NCBI RefSeq assembly: GCF_000751775.1
Contig: NZ_CCRF01000045.1
Span: 1 to 64,000, forward strand
DNA length: 64,000 nt
Reading direction: 5' to 3'
From: Caldibacillus thermoamylovorans
Lineage (GTDB): Bacteria > Bacillota > Bacilli > Bacillales > Caldibacillaceae
The notes beneath the pieces are model-generated. The model made no database searches. It was given only the letters and a program-made list of their open reading frames with translations, and had not been told where the DNA came from. The translations under genes and the position numbers were made by a program. This document shows positions 49,058-63,384 of this stretch, piece by piece. Numbering within the stretch: position 1 is the first letter of the stretch; each line of letters opens with the position of its first letter.

Positions 49058-52000
49058 GTCGATTTTAGTCATCGGTTCCGGTCCGATTATTATTGGGCAG
49101 GCTGCTGAATTTGATTATGCGGGTACGCAAGCATGTTTAGCTTTAAAAGAAGAAGGATATCGGGTGATCCTTGTTAATTCCAATCCGGCAACGATCATGA
49201 CCGATACAGAAATTGCCGATGTCGTTTATATGGAACCTTTAACCGCTGATTTTATCACGCGTATTATTCGAAAAGAACGACCGGATGCACTCCTTCCAAC
49301 ATTAGGCGGACAAACCGGCTTAAATTTAGCAGTTGAATTATCCAAATCCGGTATCCTCGAACAATATGATGTCGAAATTTTAGGGACAAAATTGTCTTCA
49401 ATAGAAAAAGCAGAAGATCGGGAATTGTTTCGGGAATTAATGAATGAAATTGGTGAACCGGTACCGGAAAGCATGATTGTCCATAATTTGGATGAAGCCT
49501 ATGCATTTGTTAAAGAAATCGGTTATCCGGTCATTGTCCGCCCGGCTTTCACATTAGGCGGCACAGGCGGAGGGATCTGTGAGAACGAAAATGATTTAAT
49601 CGAGATTGTTTCAAACGGCTTAAAATTAAGTCCTGTTCATCAAGTTTTACTGGAAAGAAGTATTAAAGGTTTTAAAGAGATTGAATATGAAGTAATGCGT
49701 GACAGCAAAGACCAAGCGATTGTCGTTTGTAATATGGAAAACATCGACCCGGTCGGAATCCATACCGGTGACTCGATTGTTGTTGCACCGAGCCAAACGT
49801 TGTCGGACAGAGAATATCAATTATTACGCAATGTTTCCTTGAAAATCATTCGTGCTCTGGAAATTGAAGGGGGTTGTAATGTACAAATTGCTCTGAACCC
49901 AAATAGTTTTCAGTATTACATCATTGAAGTAAATCCGCGAGTTAGTAGGTCGTCTGCTCTCGCTTCGAAAGCAACCGGTTATCCGATCGCCAAAATTGCC
50001 AGTAAGATTGCGGTCGGCTTAACATTGGATGAAATGATCAATCCGGTTACCGGGAAAACATATGCGATGTTTGAACCGGCACTGGATTATGTTGTAACGA
50101 AAATACCGCGGTTTCCGTTCGATAAGTTCGAATCGGCAACAAGAACACTAGGTACCCAAATGAAGGCTACCGGAGAAGTTATGGCCATTGGACGGACGTT
50201 TGAAGAATCTTTACTTAAGGCGGTTCGTTCCTTGGAAGCGGGTGTTTACCATATAACAATCGATGCATTTGAAAAATTAACGAATGACTGTTTAGCAGAA
50301 AAGATTCGACAAGCGGATGATGAGCGGCTCTTTTATATTGGCGAGGCATTAAAACGGGGCATTCATATTGATGAGATACATGAATGGAGCGGGATTGACT
50401 TATTTTTCCTGCATAAGTTTAAGAAAATCATCGAATTAGAGCAAGAATTGAACGAAAATGTTTTCGATATTGAACGGTTAAGAAAAGCGAAGGAAAAAGG
50501 TTTTTCCGATAAAATCATCGCAAAACTTTGGAATATGCCGGAAATCGATGTATATCAATTGAGAAAAAAATATGGCATCATGCCGGTTTATAAAACGGTT
50601 GATACTTGTGCGGCCGAGTTTGAAGCAACCACGCCGTATTATTACGGGACATATGAAGAAGAAAATGAATCCGTAAAAACCGACCGGGAGAGCATCCTCG
50701 TTATCGGTTCAGGGCCGATTCGGATTGGTCAAGGGGTTGAATTTGATTATGCAACGGTTCATTCTGTATGGGCAATTAAAGAAGCCGGTTATGAAGCAAT
50801 CATCATAAATAATAACCCGGAAACCGTATCAACAGACTTTAGTATTTCCGATAAGCTTTATTTCGAACCGTTAACGATTGAAGATGTCATGCATGTTATT
50901 GAAGTGGAACAGCCAAAAGGAGTAGTTGTTCAATTTGGCGGGCAAACAGCGATTAATTTAGCAAATCAATTAGTCGAACATGGGGTAAACATATTAGGAA
51001 CTCAATTGGAAGATGTCGATCGTGCGGAAAATCGGAAAAAATTTGAGGAAACTTTACAAATGAACAACATTCCCCAGCCAAAAGGAAGTACAGCATTAAG
51101 TATTGCTGAAGCAGTTGAAATTGCCGATGAGATTGGGTATCCGGTATTGGTTCGGCCGTCTTATGTACTTGGCGGAAGAGCGATGGAAATTGTTTATCAT
51201 AAACAAGAGTTATTACATTATATGGAAAATGCCGTCAATGTGAATCCGGATCAACCGGTTCTGATCGATCGCTATATTACCGGAAAAGAAATTGAAGTGG
51301 ATGCCATTTCAGATGGAACGAATGTCTTAATCCCGGGGATTATGGAACATATTGAACGTGCCGGTGTCCATTCAGGGGATTCAATCGCCGTTTATCCGTC
51401 ACAAAATTTATCCGCTGCCGTAAAAGAAAAAATTGTTGATTATACTATGAAACTGGCACATTCCTTACATATTATCGGGCTTATTAATATCCAATTTGTG
51501 GTTAGCGGCGAAAATGTGTTTGTCATTGAAGTAAATCCGAGGTCAAGCCGGACAGTTCCATTTTTAAGTAAAATAACGAATATACCGATGGCCAAAATTG
51601 CCATGAAAGTCATTTTAGGAAATACGTTAAAAAACTTACATCTGCCGACCGGGCTCATTCCGGAAAAAGAAGGGGTCTATGTAAAGGTACCTGTCTTTTC
51701 GTTTGCGAAACTAAAAAATGTCGATATTTCTTTAGGACCGGAAATGAAGTCTACCGGCGAAGTGATGGGGAAAGATTACACATTAGAAAAAGCACTTTAT
51801 AAAGGTCTGGTCGCTTCAAGAATGAACATGCATACGCACGGATCGGTCATATTAACAGTGGCGGATAAGGATAAGGAAGAAGCCGGTCTGTTGGCCAAAA
51901 GATTCCACCAAATCGGTTACCGGATCCTGGCAACAAAAGGAACGGCAATGTATTTAAAAACAAAAAACATTCCTGTAGAAGAAGTGGAAAAAGTAGAAAG

Positions 52001-52249
52001 CAGCGGCACAAATAATTTATTGGATATCATCCGAACCGGGCAAGCGCAACTCGTCATTAATACGATGACAAAAGGGAAAGAAATTGCCCGAGACGGTTTC
52101 CGAATCCGTAGAGAATCGGTGGAAAATGCGGTTCCATGTCTGACTTCCCTTGATACAGCATGGGCGATTTTAAAGGTACTTGAATCACTTGTCTTCTCCG
52201 TTGATTCAATGAAACAAGAAAAGGTGCACGCCAAGGAGATGATTGAAGT

Positions 52250-52253
<4 letters not shown>
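49038..52253 (+). CDS. pyrAB: Carbamoyl phosphate synthase large subunit, pyrimidine specific
   Basis: This 1071-residue protein makes carbamoyl phosphate from bicarbonate, ammonia and two ATP. The two homologous halves are clear: [19 protein letters not shown] near residue 12 and [18 protein letters not shown] near 554. Each is followed by ATP-grasp motifs, with [19 protein letters not shown] in the first and [14 protein letters not shown] in the second. The last 130 residues form the MGS-like allosteric domain. The ATG overlaps pyrAA by 20 bases. Also known as carB. Confidence 0.97.
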
Positions 52254-54642
<2,389 letters not shown>

Positions 54643-54646
<4 letters not shown>

Positions 54647-55311
54647 TTACCGAAACGATGGTAGCTGAAAAATTGTTAGAAATTAAAGCTGTTTCACTAA
54701 ACCCGAATGAACCGTTTGTTTGGACTTCAGGAATAAAATCCCCAATTTATTGTGATAACCGGTTGATTTTAGGTTATCCTGAATTACGGAAAGAAGTTGC
54801 AAAAGGCTTGACGGGGTTAATTGAATCGCATTTTCCTGAAGTGGAATTGATTGCCGGAACTGCAACTGCTGGTATCCCACATGCTGCTTGGGTCAGTGAT
54901 CTTTTAAGTCTCCCAATGTGTTATGTACGCTCAAGTTCAAAGGGACATGGGAAAAAGAACCAGATTGAAGGTCCGGTTCAAACGGGACAAAAAGTGGTAG
55001 TCATTGAGGATTTAATTTCCACAGGGAAAAGTTCAATTCAGGCAGCAAATGTTTTGAAAGAAGCAGGTTGCCGAGTTTTAGGGATCGTTTCCATCTTTAC
55101 ATATCAATTGATTGAGGCGGAGGAGGAGTGTCGTGAAGCCAATGTTCCTTATTACTCCCTTTCTAATTTTTCTACATTAATTGATACCGCCGTCAAGAAA
55201 GGCTATTTAACGGAAGACAATGTAGCATTTGTTATGAAGTGGCGGGAAAATCCGAAAGAATGGGGAATTAGTACGTGTTATCGGCTGACTAAAAATGTTG
55301 AGCATGACTGA
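54643..55311 (+). CDS. pyrE: Orotate phosphoribosyltransferase
   Basis: PyrE forms OMP from orotate and PRPP. This 222-residue type I phosphoribosyltransferase has the PRPP motif [14 protein letters not shown] and the flexible-loop region [17 protein letters not shown]. It starts at ATG 54643, which overlaps the pyrF stop (ATGA); GGGAG lies ten bases upstream. It is the last gene of the operon; with pyrB, C, AA, AB, K, D and F it completes the path to UMP. Confidence 0.97.
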
Positions 55312-55364
55312 TTAGCAGACGGGAAGTTTTATCAGATCGGATAAATCCAAACAAAGAACAGAAC

Positions 55365-55395
55365 AAAGGAGCCGGATAATCAGCTCCTTTTCTTT
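55365..55395 (+). terminator. Terminator of the pyr operon, overlapping the rqcH 3' end
   Basis: AAAGGAGC (55365-55372) pairs with GCTCCTTT (55383-55390), then TTCTTT. The right arm lies within the last codons of rqcH on the minus strand. Confidence 0.85.
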
Positions 55396-57089
55396 AATTT
55401 TGCTACAAGTTCAGCTTTTGGTGTCACAAAGATTGTTTGTTGATGATCATAAATAACAAATCCGGGTTTCGCTCCGTTTGGTTTTCTGACATATTTCACT
55501 TTTGTACAATCAACGGGAACCCTGCTTGAGGCACGTGCTTTACTAAAATAGGCTGCGAGAACGGCTGCTTGTTCAATCGTTTCCTCTGATGGATTTCCGC
55601 TCCGAATGACAACATGTGAGCCGGGAATATCTTTTGTGTGCAACCAAATATCTTCTTTATGAGCCAGCTTCATCGTTAAATAATCATTTTGTTTATTATT
55701 TTTTCCAACAAGAATGGAAGTGCCGTCCGCCGCCTCGTATTTTTCCAATTCCGGTTGCGTTTTTTGTTTTTTCACCGTTTTTTTCTGCCGCAAACGAATA
55801 TAGCCTTGTTCGGCCAATTCTTCTTTTATTTCTTCTATATCTTTTGGAGCGGCACTCTCTAATTGTTGCAAAATGTTCTCTAAATACAACAACTCCTCTT
55901 TTGCCTTTTCCATTTGCTCCTGAACATGTATGATTGCCTTCTTACTTTTTTGGTATTTTTGAAAATACATTTGGGCATTTTCAGATGGAGTTTTATTAGG
56001 ATTTAACGGAATATCGACCGGTTTATTTTCATCATAATAGTTTTCAACCGTAATTTGCTCCATACCTTTTTGAACGGCATACATATGGGCTGTTAACAAT
56101 TCTCCATATAATTGATAAATCGAGCTGTTTTCCGCTTCTTCCATCGTTTCTTGTAATTTTTCGAGTTTCCCTTTGTTTTTATCGATTTCATTTTTGATCC
56201 GTTTTTCAATATCACCGCTGATTTGTTTCACACGATCTCTTTGTGCCTTGCCGAAATAATAGGCATCCAATAATTTGCTTAAAGTCGGGAATGATTTCTT
56301 TTCTCCCGGGATATGTTCTAGCGGAAACATATAAAAATATTCCTTTTGGTTTCCTGTTATCATTGTCGGTAATATTTCGCGTTTTTGCACCTTTTTCATT
56401 AAAGCAATAAATTCTTTCGGTACCGTTATCCGGTTGGCAAGCCCTGCCCGATGGACAACTTCTTTGGCAAACAACGGAGAAATTCCACTGAATTGGTTAA
56501 CAAGTTGCTTGTCCAGTTTCCCGCTATTGAAATCAATCTGTTTTAGAATATCTTCCTCCTTACAAAGAAACGGATTTAATTTTCCTTGAGCAGGTGGCCA
56601 AATATATGGTTGCCCCGGTAAAATGGCACGATACCGGTTAACTGCATAGGAAATGTGCTTAATACTATCAAGAATTACCTCTTTATCAGCATCAATTAAA
56701 ATGATATTACTATGTCGCCCCATAATTTCAATAATTAAATGTTTATAGGATAAATCCCCGATTTCGTTCCTGCCTTTAATTTTAAAGATGATGATCCGGT
56801 CCATCTCTTTTTGGTAGATGTCTTCAATAATATGTCCTTCCAAATGTTTCCTTAACAACATACAAAACAAGGGAGGGGTAGCCGGGTTCTCATATTCTTC
56901 TTCAGTTAATTGGACCCTGGCATAGGATGGGTGTGCAGATAAAAGTAACTTTTCATTTTTCCCCCGGGCCCGGACTGTTAATACAATTTCATTTAAAAAT
57001 GGTTGATGTATTTTCAAAATGCGTCCGCCATTTAAGACGGAAGCTAATTCATGTGTCATAACATATGTAAATAATCCGTCAAAAGACAT
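55380..57089 (-). CDS. rqcH: Ribosome quality control protein RqcH (NFACT family)
   Basis: RqcH binds stalled large ribosomal subunits carrying peptidyl-tRNA and recruits tRNA-Ala to add C-terminal alanine tails that mark nascent chains for degradation. The 569-residue protein has the NFACT-N domain with the Asp97-Arg98 pair (QKEMDRII), a helical middle, a coiled coil (about 280-325 and 385-420) and NFACT-R (IWLHTKDIPGSHVVIR). I start at the ATG giving MSFDGLFTY, six bases after AAGGGTG; six upstream codons are open but not conserved. This gene was earlier called yloA or fbpA. Confidence 0.96.
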   Translation of the reverse strand: MSFDGLFTYVMTHELASVLNGGRILKIHQPFLNEIVLTVRARGKNEKLLLSAHPSYARVQLTEEEYENPATPPLFCMLLRKHLEGHIIEDIYQKEMDRIIIFKIKGRNEIGDLSYKHLIIEIMGRHSNIILIDADKEVILDSIKHISYAVNRYRAILPGQPYIWPPAQGKLNPFLCKEEDILKQIDFNSGKLDKQLVNQFSGISPLFAKEVVHRAGLANRITVPKEFIALMKKVQKREILPTMITGNQKEYFYMFPLEHIPGEKKSFPTLSKLLDAYYFGKAQRDRVKQISGDIEKRIKNEIDKNKGKLEKLQETMEEAENSSIYQLYGELLTAHMYAVQKGMEQITVENYYDENKPVDIPLNPNKTPSENAQMYFQKYQKSKKAIIHVQEQMEKAKEELLYLENILQQLESAAPKDIEEIKEELAEQGYIRLRQKKTVKKQKTQPELEKYEAADGTSILVGKNNKQNDYLTMKLAHKEDIWLHTKDIPGSHVVIRSGNPSEETIEQAAVLAAYFSKARASSRVPVDCTKVKYVRKPNGAKPGFVIYDHQQTIFVTPKAELVAKLKKRS

Positions 57090-57288
57090 AAATAACACCC
57101 TTTTCAAATTTTATCTCGATTTCGATTGTATACGACTACCAAGGTAAATAAACCCGATTTTCTTTACAAAATGGAATCTTTCACAAGTATAGCATTTTTT
57201 AGGACAAGGATGAATAATCTTTAATGAGAAAACAAACTGGCTTAGCGATTGACAACAATTACAATAGGGAATGGAGGAATCGATTGCG

Positions 57289-59961
57289 TTGAAATATCAT
57301 GAGATGAGTCCCGAACAAGTGGAAAAGGCCGTTCAAACGTCTTTTAAAAACGGATTGACGAACGAAGAAATCAAAATAAGACGGAAACAGTTCGGATTCA
57401 ATGAATTACAAGAAGCGGAAAAGCAATCGGCATTGCTTTTATTTTTTAGCCAATTTAAAGATTTTATGGTAATCGTTCTATTAGTCGCCACACTGATATC
57501 CGGAATCTTAGGTGAATATATTGATGCAATTGCGATCATTCTTATCGTATTTGTAAACGGGATTTTAGGCTTTTTTCAGGAACGAAAAGCAGAAAAATCA
57601 CTGGAGGCATTAAAAGAACTTTCTGCCCCAATGGCAACCGTATTAAGGGGTGGTAAGTGGGAAAAAATCCCTTCTAAAGAAATTGTCCCGGGTGATATTC
57701 TCCGTTTTGCCAGTGGTGACAGGATTAGTGCGGACATCCGTTTATTCGAAATAAGTAGTTTAGAAATTGAGGAATCGGCCTTAACCGGTGAATCCGTCCC
57801 CGCAGTTAAAGAAATTGCACCAATTCATGGCGAAAATATCGGTCTCGGGGATCTGAACAATATGGCTTTCATGGGTACCATGGTGACGAGGGGAAGCGGA
57901 AAAGGGGTTGTCATTGGAACTGGTATGAAAACAGCAATGGGGCAAATTGCTGATTTATTGCAAACCGAACAAAACTTACAAACCCCATTGCAAAGAAGAC
58001 TTGAACAACTCGGGAAAATATTAATTGTCGTTGCTTTGGTTTTAACTTTACTCGTTGTCGCAATCGGAGTTTGGCAAGGCCATGATTTGTATACGATGTT
58101 TTTATCCGGTGTTTCACTAGCTGTTGCGGCGATTCCAGAAGGGCTTCCGGCAATTGTGACGATCGCCTTATCACTTGGTGTGCAACGGATGATTAAGAAA
58201 AATGCGATTGTCCGAAAACTTCCGGCTGTTGAAACATTAGGCTGTGCTTCGGTCATTTGCTCCGATAAAACCGGAACAATGACCCAAAATAAAATGACGG
58301 TTACACATTTATGGGCAAATGATCAAACTTGGACCGTTTCAGGACAAGGGTATGAACCACAAGGCCATTTTACTCGAAATAATCAAACAATGAATCCTGC
58401 CCAAGATGACCATTTTTATAAATTATTGAGTTTTAGTATGCTTTGTAATCATGCAGCTTTGATAGAGGAAAAAGGTAAATATCACGTTGACGGGGATCCG
58501 ACTGAAGGTGCTTTGCTCGTTTCCGGGATGAAAGCAGGTTTGTCAAGAGATCATTTATTGCAGGAATATCGCATTATTCAAGAGTTTCCGTTTGATTCTT
58601 CTAGAAAAATGATGACGGTCATTGTGGAAGATAAAAAAGGACATCGTTTTGCAATTACGAAAGGCGCTCCCGATATTTTAATCAGCTTAAGTGAGTCAGT
58701 ATATGTTGGTGGAAAAAAACAATATATGTCGCAAATTTGGACTAATAGGCTGCAAACAACGGTCGAACGCCTTGCTTCACAAGCACTCCGAACGATTGCC
58801 GTTGCCTATAAGCCGGTTCCAAACCGGTTATTCAATCATGAGGCAGAAGTGGAAAATGAATTGGTTTTTATCGGTTTACAAGGCATGATCGATCCGCCTA
58901 GACCTGAGGTGAAAGCAGCAATCCAAGAATGTAAAGCAGCCGGTATAAAAACGGTGATGATTACCGGGGACCATGTGATAACAGCTCGGGCAATAGGGGA
59001 ACAACTTGGGATTTTAAATAGAGACGACTTTGTTTTGGAAGGCAGGAAGTTGGAGTCGATGTCGCTTAAGGAATTGGATGAGATTGTCGATAATGTTTCC
59101 GTTTTTGCACGCGTCTCACCGGAACATAAATTAAAAATAGTCAAAGCACTGCAAAATAAAGGCCATATCGTCGCAATGACCGGTGACGGGGTAAACGATG
59201 CCCCGGCAATTAAAGCGGCCGATATCGGTATTGCAATGGGCATAAACGGGACGGATGTTGCAAAAGAATCTTCGGCATTAATCTTACTCGATGATAATTT
59301 TGCAACAATTAAAGCGGCGATCCATGAAGGGCGCAATATTTATGAAAATATTCGTAAATTCATTCGCTACTTACTCGCTTCTAATGTTGGGGAAATATTG
59401 GTCATGTTATTTGCCATGATTCTGGCATTACCTTTGCCACTTGTTCCGATTCAGATTCTATGGGTAAACCTGGTAACGGATGGACTGCCGGCAATGGCAT
59501 TAGGACTCGATCAACCTGAGGGAGATGTGATGAAGAGAAAACCAAGACATCCGAAAGAAGGTGTGTTTGCAAGGAGACTTGGCTGGAAGGTGATTTCGCG
59601 GGGATTTTTAATCGGCGTGGCTACTTTACTGGCATTTCTTATTGCATATAAACAAAACCCGGATCATTTAGAATATGCGCAAACGGTCGCCTTTGCTACC
59701 CTTGTGTTAGCCCAGTTGATTCATGTTTTTGATTGCCGCAGTGAGCATTCTATTTTTGCGAGAAATCCGTTTGGCAATCCGTATTTAGTCTGGGCAGTTC
59801 TATCCAGTGTGGTTTTAATGATTATTGTGATTTATTTTCCGCCGCTGCAAACGGTTTTCCATACCGTGGCAATTGTTCCGACAGACTGGTTGTTGATTTT
59901 GGCAATGGCAGCTATTCCAACATTTTTACTTGCAGGTTCATTATTTATAAGAAAAAAATAG
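57289..59961 (+). CDS. yloB: P-type calcium-transporting ATPase YloB
   Basis: This 890-residue P2A-type ATPase is close to B. subtilis YloB and to SERCA pumps and exports Ca2+ in exchange for protons. It has the phosphorylation motif SDKTGT (Asp326), TGES in the actuator domain, the helix-4 calcium site [13 protein letters not shown] in the nucleotide domain, and the hinge [13 protein letters not shown]. Ten membrane helices are expected. I start at TTG 57289, giving LKYHEM, which aligns with the B. subtilis start; GGAGG lies upstream and an ATG at 57271 precedes it. Confidence 0.95.
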   Translation: MKYHEMSPEQVEKAVQTSFKNGLTNEEIKIRRKQFGFNELQEAEKQSALLLFFSQFKDFMVIVLLVATLISGILGEYIDAIAIILIVFVNGILGFFQERKAEKSLEALKELSAPMATVLRGGKWEKIPSKEIVPGDILRFASGDRISADIRLFEISSLEIEESALTGESVPAVKEIAPIHGENIGLGDLNNMAFMGTMVTRGSGKGVVIGTGMKTAMGQIADLLQTEQNLQTPLQRRLEQLGKILIVVALVLTLLVVAIGVWQGHDLYTMFLSGVSLAVAAIPEGLPAIVTIALSLGVQRMIKKNAIVRKLPAVETLGCASVICSDKTGTMTQNKMTVTHLWANDQTWTVSGQGYEPQGHFTRNNQTMNPAQDDHFYKLLSFSMLCNHAALIEEKGKYHVDGDPTEGALLVSGMKAGLSRDHLLQEYRIIQEFPFDSSRKMMTVIVEDKKGHRFAITKGAPDILISLSESVYVGGKKQYMSQIWTNRLQTTVERLASQALRTIAVAYKPVPNRLFNHEAEVENELVFIGLQGMIDPPRPEVKAAIQECKAAGIKTVMITGDHVITARAIGEQLGILNRDDFVLEGRKLESMSLKELDEIVDNVSVFARVSPEHKLKIVKALQNKGHIVAMTGDGVNDAPAIKAADIGIAMGINGTDVAKESSALILLDDNFATIKAAIHEGRNIYENIRKFIRYLLASNVGEILVMLFAMILALPLPLVPIQILWVNLVTDGLPAMALGLDQPEGDVMKRKPRHPKEGVFARRLGWKVISRGFLIGVATLLAFLIAYKQNPDHLEYAQTVAFATLVLAQLIHVFDCRSEHSIFARNPFGNPYLVWAVLSSVVLMIIVIYFPPLQTVFHTVAIVPTDWLLILAMAAIPTFLLAGSLFIRKK

Positions 59962-59979
59962 AGAATGTGATATAATAAC

Positions 59980-60019
59980 GAAAGGGAATCTGGATTCAAC
60001 CAATTTCCTTTCTTTTTTT
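59980..60019 (+). terminator. Terminator after yloB, with a mini-element in its T-tract
   Basis: GAAAGGGAAT (59980-59989) pairs with ATTTCCTTTC (60003-60012) with one wobble, then seven T residues. Mini-element copy C begins right after the T-tract. Confidence 0.88.
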
Positions 60020-60020
60020 A

Positions 60021-60126
60021 GCTAATAGGAAAGTATAAATTTTTCAATTTCTACTTTCCTAACGCATAAGTGCTCTTGCGGCTCTGCTCTCGCCTAAAGG
60101 CTCAGCAATCGCCGAGTTTTCTTTAT
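60021..60126 (+). mobile_element. Structured mini-element, copy C
   Basis: Nearly identical to copy A (1853-1958) over about 106 bp. It has arms GGAAAGTA and TACTTTCC around an inner AAATT/AATTT pair, the CTCTTGCGGCTCTGC segment, and a terminal stem with one mismatch (CTCAGC / GCCGAG) followed by TTTTCTTTAT. It is co-oriented with the yloB terminator whose T-tract it follows. No coding capacity. Confidence 0.8.
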
Positions 60127-60163
60127 ACATTAATATAGTTGCTTTTATGGAAAAGGTGATGTT

Positions 60164-61027
60164 ATGGTAATGAGTATGACAGGTTTTGGCAGGAGTGAGA
60201 GAGACGGGATTGTTGTTGAAATTCGCTCAGTCAATCACCGGTATTTCGATTTCCATACCCGAATTCCGCAGCCATTACTAAAATTGGAAGAGAAAATTAA
60301 AAAAATATGTCAACAATATGTCGTACGTGGCCGTGTTGATTGTTCCATTAATATTTCCACATCCGTGCCGACAAATCGTGGATTACATATTGACTGGAAT
60401 CTTCTGGACGAGTATTATCAATTCATAAACAATTTAAAGGAACGTTATCAACTACATGAAGAAATCGGGATTACCCACTTTTTGCAACATGATGGTCTTA
60501 TTTCCGTAATTGAACAAGAAGTCGTCAACCCGGAAATGGAAAATACCATTATCATTGCAGTGGAAGAGGCTGTCCAGCAATTACGGAAGATGCGGATCAT
60601 AGAGGGGAAAGCTTTACAAAATGAAATTGCCAACTACTTGGAATTAATGGATTCATTTGTTCAAGAAATTTTCGAGGCGGCACCAATTGTAAAAGTTGAA
60701 TATGAGGAAAAACTTCGAAAAAAAATATGCGAATATACCAGTGGTCTTTTTGATGAAACAAGGGTGCTGACAGAGGTCGCCATATTTGCAGATAAAATTG
60801 ATATTTCCGAAGAGCTAACGCGTTTAAATAGTCATATAAATCAATTTCGAAAATCGCTTAACTCTATGGAACCGATTGGGCGAAAATGTGATTTTCTTGT
60901 CCAGGAGATGAATCGGGAAGTCAATACAATCGCAGCAAAAGCAAATCATGCGAATATAAGCAATAAAGTAGTTGAATTGAAAAGTATTATTGAAAAAATT
61001 CGGGAACAAGTTCAAAATATTGAATGA
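60164..61027 (+). CDS. yloC: YicC-family endoribonuclease YloC
   Basis: This 287-residue protein has the family start SMTGFGR, the N-terminal YicC domain (VEIRSVNHRYFDFHTRIP) and the C-terminal DUF1732 domain (GRKCDFLVQEMNREVNTIAAKAN). YicC proteins act as endoribonucleases and in E. coli affect sRNA stability. The ATG at 60164 follows AAAAGGTGATG. In B. subtilis remA (ylzA) follows; here the 81-base gap before gmk is too short for it. Confidence 0.93.
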   Translation: MVMSMTGFGRSERDGIVVEIRSVNHRYFDFHTRIPQPLLKLEEKIKKICQQYVVRGRVDCSINISTSVPTNRGLHIDWNLLDEYYQFINNLKERYQLHEEIGITHFLQHDGLISVIEQEVVNPEMENTIIIAVEEAVQQLRKMRIIEGKALQNEIANYLELMDSFVQEIFEAAPIVKVEYEEKLRKKICEYTSGLFDETRVLTEVAIFADKIDISEELTRLNSHINQFRKSLNSMEPIGRKCDFLVQEMNREVNTIAAKANHANISNKVVELKSIIEKIREQVQNIE

Positions 61028-61087
61028 TCCATATTTTATCGTTTATAAATATAAACCATACATAATATTAGTGTTTTTTATCAATGA

Positions 61088-61726
<639 letters not shown>

Positions 61727-61921
61727 ATGTTATATCCTTCGATCGATTCTTTATTGGAAAAAGTAAACTCGAAATATTTGTTGGTCACCATTGCTTCAAA
61801 ACGTGCCCGGCAAATGCAAGAATTGAATGATTACCAACTAGATCATTACGTTTCCCAAAAAAATGTCGGAAAAGCATTAGAGGAAATTAACGACGGCGTT
61901 TTAGTGAAAGATGCAGAATAA
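61727..61921 (+). CDS. rpoZ: RNA polymerase omega subunit
   Basis: This 64-residue protein matches RpoZ (YloH): [19 protein letters not shown], then ASKRARQMQ, the segment that wraps the beta-prime C-terminus. The ATG directly follows the gmk stop, with GGGGGT inside the gmk 3' end as ribosome site. A terminator follows. Confidence 0.95.
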   Translation: MLYPSIDSLLEKVNSKYLLVTIASKRARQMQELNDYQLDHYVSQKNVGKALEEINDGVLVKDAE

Positions 61922-61964
61922 AAAAGGCACCAAGGTTTTTTAAAAAATTCAGATAAAAGAGTGG

Positions 61965-61995
61965 AGCAATCGGATGTACCGATTGCTTTCTTCCT
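61965..61995 (+). terminator. Terminator after gmk-rpoZ
   Basis: AGCAATCGG (61965-61973) pairs with CCGATTGCT (61979-61987), followed by TTCTTCCTTTT. The remaining gap to coaBC (61996-62183) shows no clear element. Confidence 0.85.
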
Positions 61996-62183
61996 TTTAT
62001 ACATTAAAGAATATATAAATTTGGACGCCCAAGTTTTCTTTATTCTAATAGCACTTCTCTATTTTTATGGTATGATTGTACAAAGGTAATCATTGCTCGG
62101 GTAACATCATTCGTGACATGCAATTCATCTAAAATTGAATCAACCTTTTTGAAAAGAAACTTTCAGTGAAAAGAGGTAAAAAC

Positions 62184-63383
62184 ATGCAGAAAAAAGTATT
62201 GTTGTGTGTATCCGGCGGAATTGCTGCATATAAAGCCGTCCAGTTAACAAGTAAACTAACGCAAAATGGTTTTGATGTGAAAGTAATGATGACAGGAAAT
62301 GCGACAAAATTTGTTACGCCTTTATCTTTTCAGGCGATTTCCCGCAATGATGTATATACAGATACTTTTGATGAAAAAGACCCGGCAAAAATTGCTCATA
62401 TTGACTTAGCCGATTGGCCGGATGTCATTATAATTGCACCGGCGACAGCGAATATCATTGGAAAATTGGCAAACGGGATTGCAGATGATATGGTATCGAC
62501 GACTTTACTCGCTACAGAGAAACCTGTATTTATTGCACCGGCCATGAATGTTCATATGTATAATCACCCCGTTGTCCAAGAAAATATAGCGCGTTTGAAA
62601 TCATTCGGATATCATTTTATCGAGCCGAGTGAAGGTTATTTGGCTTGCGGGTATGTTGGCAAAGGAAGGCTTGAAGAACCTGAAATCATTGTTGAGCATG
62701 TAAAAACATTTTTTGTTCAAAACAAGCAACAATTTTTACGAGGAAAGACGGTGTTAATTTCCGCCGGTCCAACCCGAGAAAAGATTGATCCGGTTCGTTA
62801 TTTATCTAATTATTCATCGGGAAAGATGGGCTATGCGATTGCCGAAGTGGCGCAACATTTGGGGGCAAATGTGATCCTTATTTCCGGTCCGGTGAGCCTG
62901 GAAGTGCCCGTCGGAGTACAGATCATCCGGGTTGAAAGTGCTGAGGAGATGTATGAAGCGGTTCTGCAGTATTTTGATGAAGCCGATATTGTTATTAAGT
63001 CTGCCGCTGTCAGTGATTACCGGCCGAAAAAAATCTTACAACAAAAGATGAAAAAACAATCACAGGAACTTGTCATCGAATTGGAACGTACAGTCGATAT
63101 TTTAGCAGAATTAGGAAAAAGGAAAAAGGCTCAATTTTTAATAGGGTTCGCTGCTGAAACGAATCATGTTGAAGAATACGCGAAACAAAAATTACAGAGT
63201 AAAAATGCGGATATGATCGTCGCCAATAATGTCATGCAAGAAGGGGCCGGGTTCGGAACGGATACGAATATAGTAACCTTTTATAAAGCGAACAATGAAA
63301 AGAAACAATTTCCTAAATTAACGAAACATGAAGTCGCATATGAAATTTTAAAAGAAGCATATGAAGCAAAAAAGGGCGAGTAG
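62184..63383 (+). CDS. coaBC: Bifunctional phosphopantothenoylcysteine decarboxylase / synthase
   Basis: CoaBC joins cysteine to 4'-phosphopantothenate (C-terminal CoaB half) and decarboxylates the product (N-terminal CoaC half) to 4'-phosphopantetheine. The 399-residue protein has the flavin motif SGGIAAYKA near residue 10, APAMNVHMY, and the active-site cysteine in ACGYVGKGR. The CoaB half begins near residue 185 (GKTVLISAGPTREKIDPVR). I start at ATG 62184 after AGAGGT. priA follows one base after the stop. Confidence 0.97.
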   Translation: MQKKVLLCVSGGIAAYKAVQLTSKLTQNGFDVKVMMTGNATKFVTPLSFQAISRNDVYTDTFDEKDPAKIAHIDLADWPDVIIIAPATANIIGKLANGIADDMVSTTLLATEKPVFIAPAMNVHMYNHPVVQENIARLKSFGYHFIEPSEGYLACGYVGKGRLEEPEIIVEHVKTFFVQNKQQFLRGKTVLISAGPTREKIDPVRYLSNYSSGKMGYAIAEVAQHLGANVILISGPVSLEVPVGVQIIRVESAEEMYEAVLQYFDEADIVIKSAAVSDYRPKKILQQKMKKQSQELVIELERTVDILAELGKRKKAQFLIGFAAETNHVEEYAKQKLQSKNADMIVANNVMQEGAGFGTDTNIVTFYKANNEKKQFPKLTKHEVAYEILKEAYEAKKGE

Positions 63384-63384
63384 T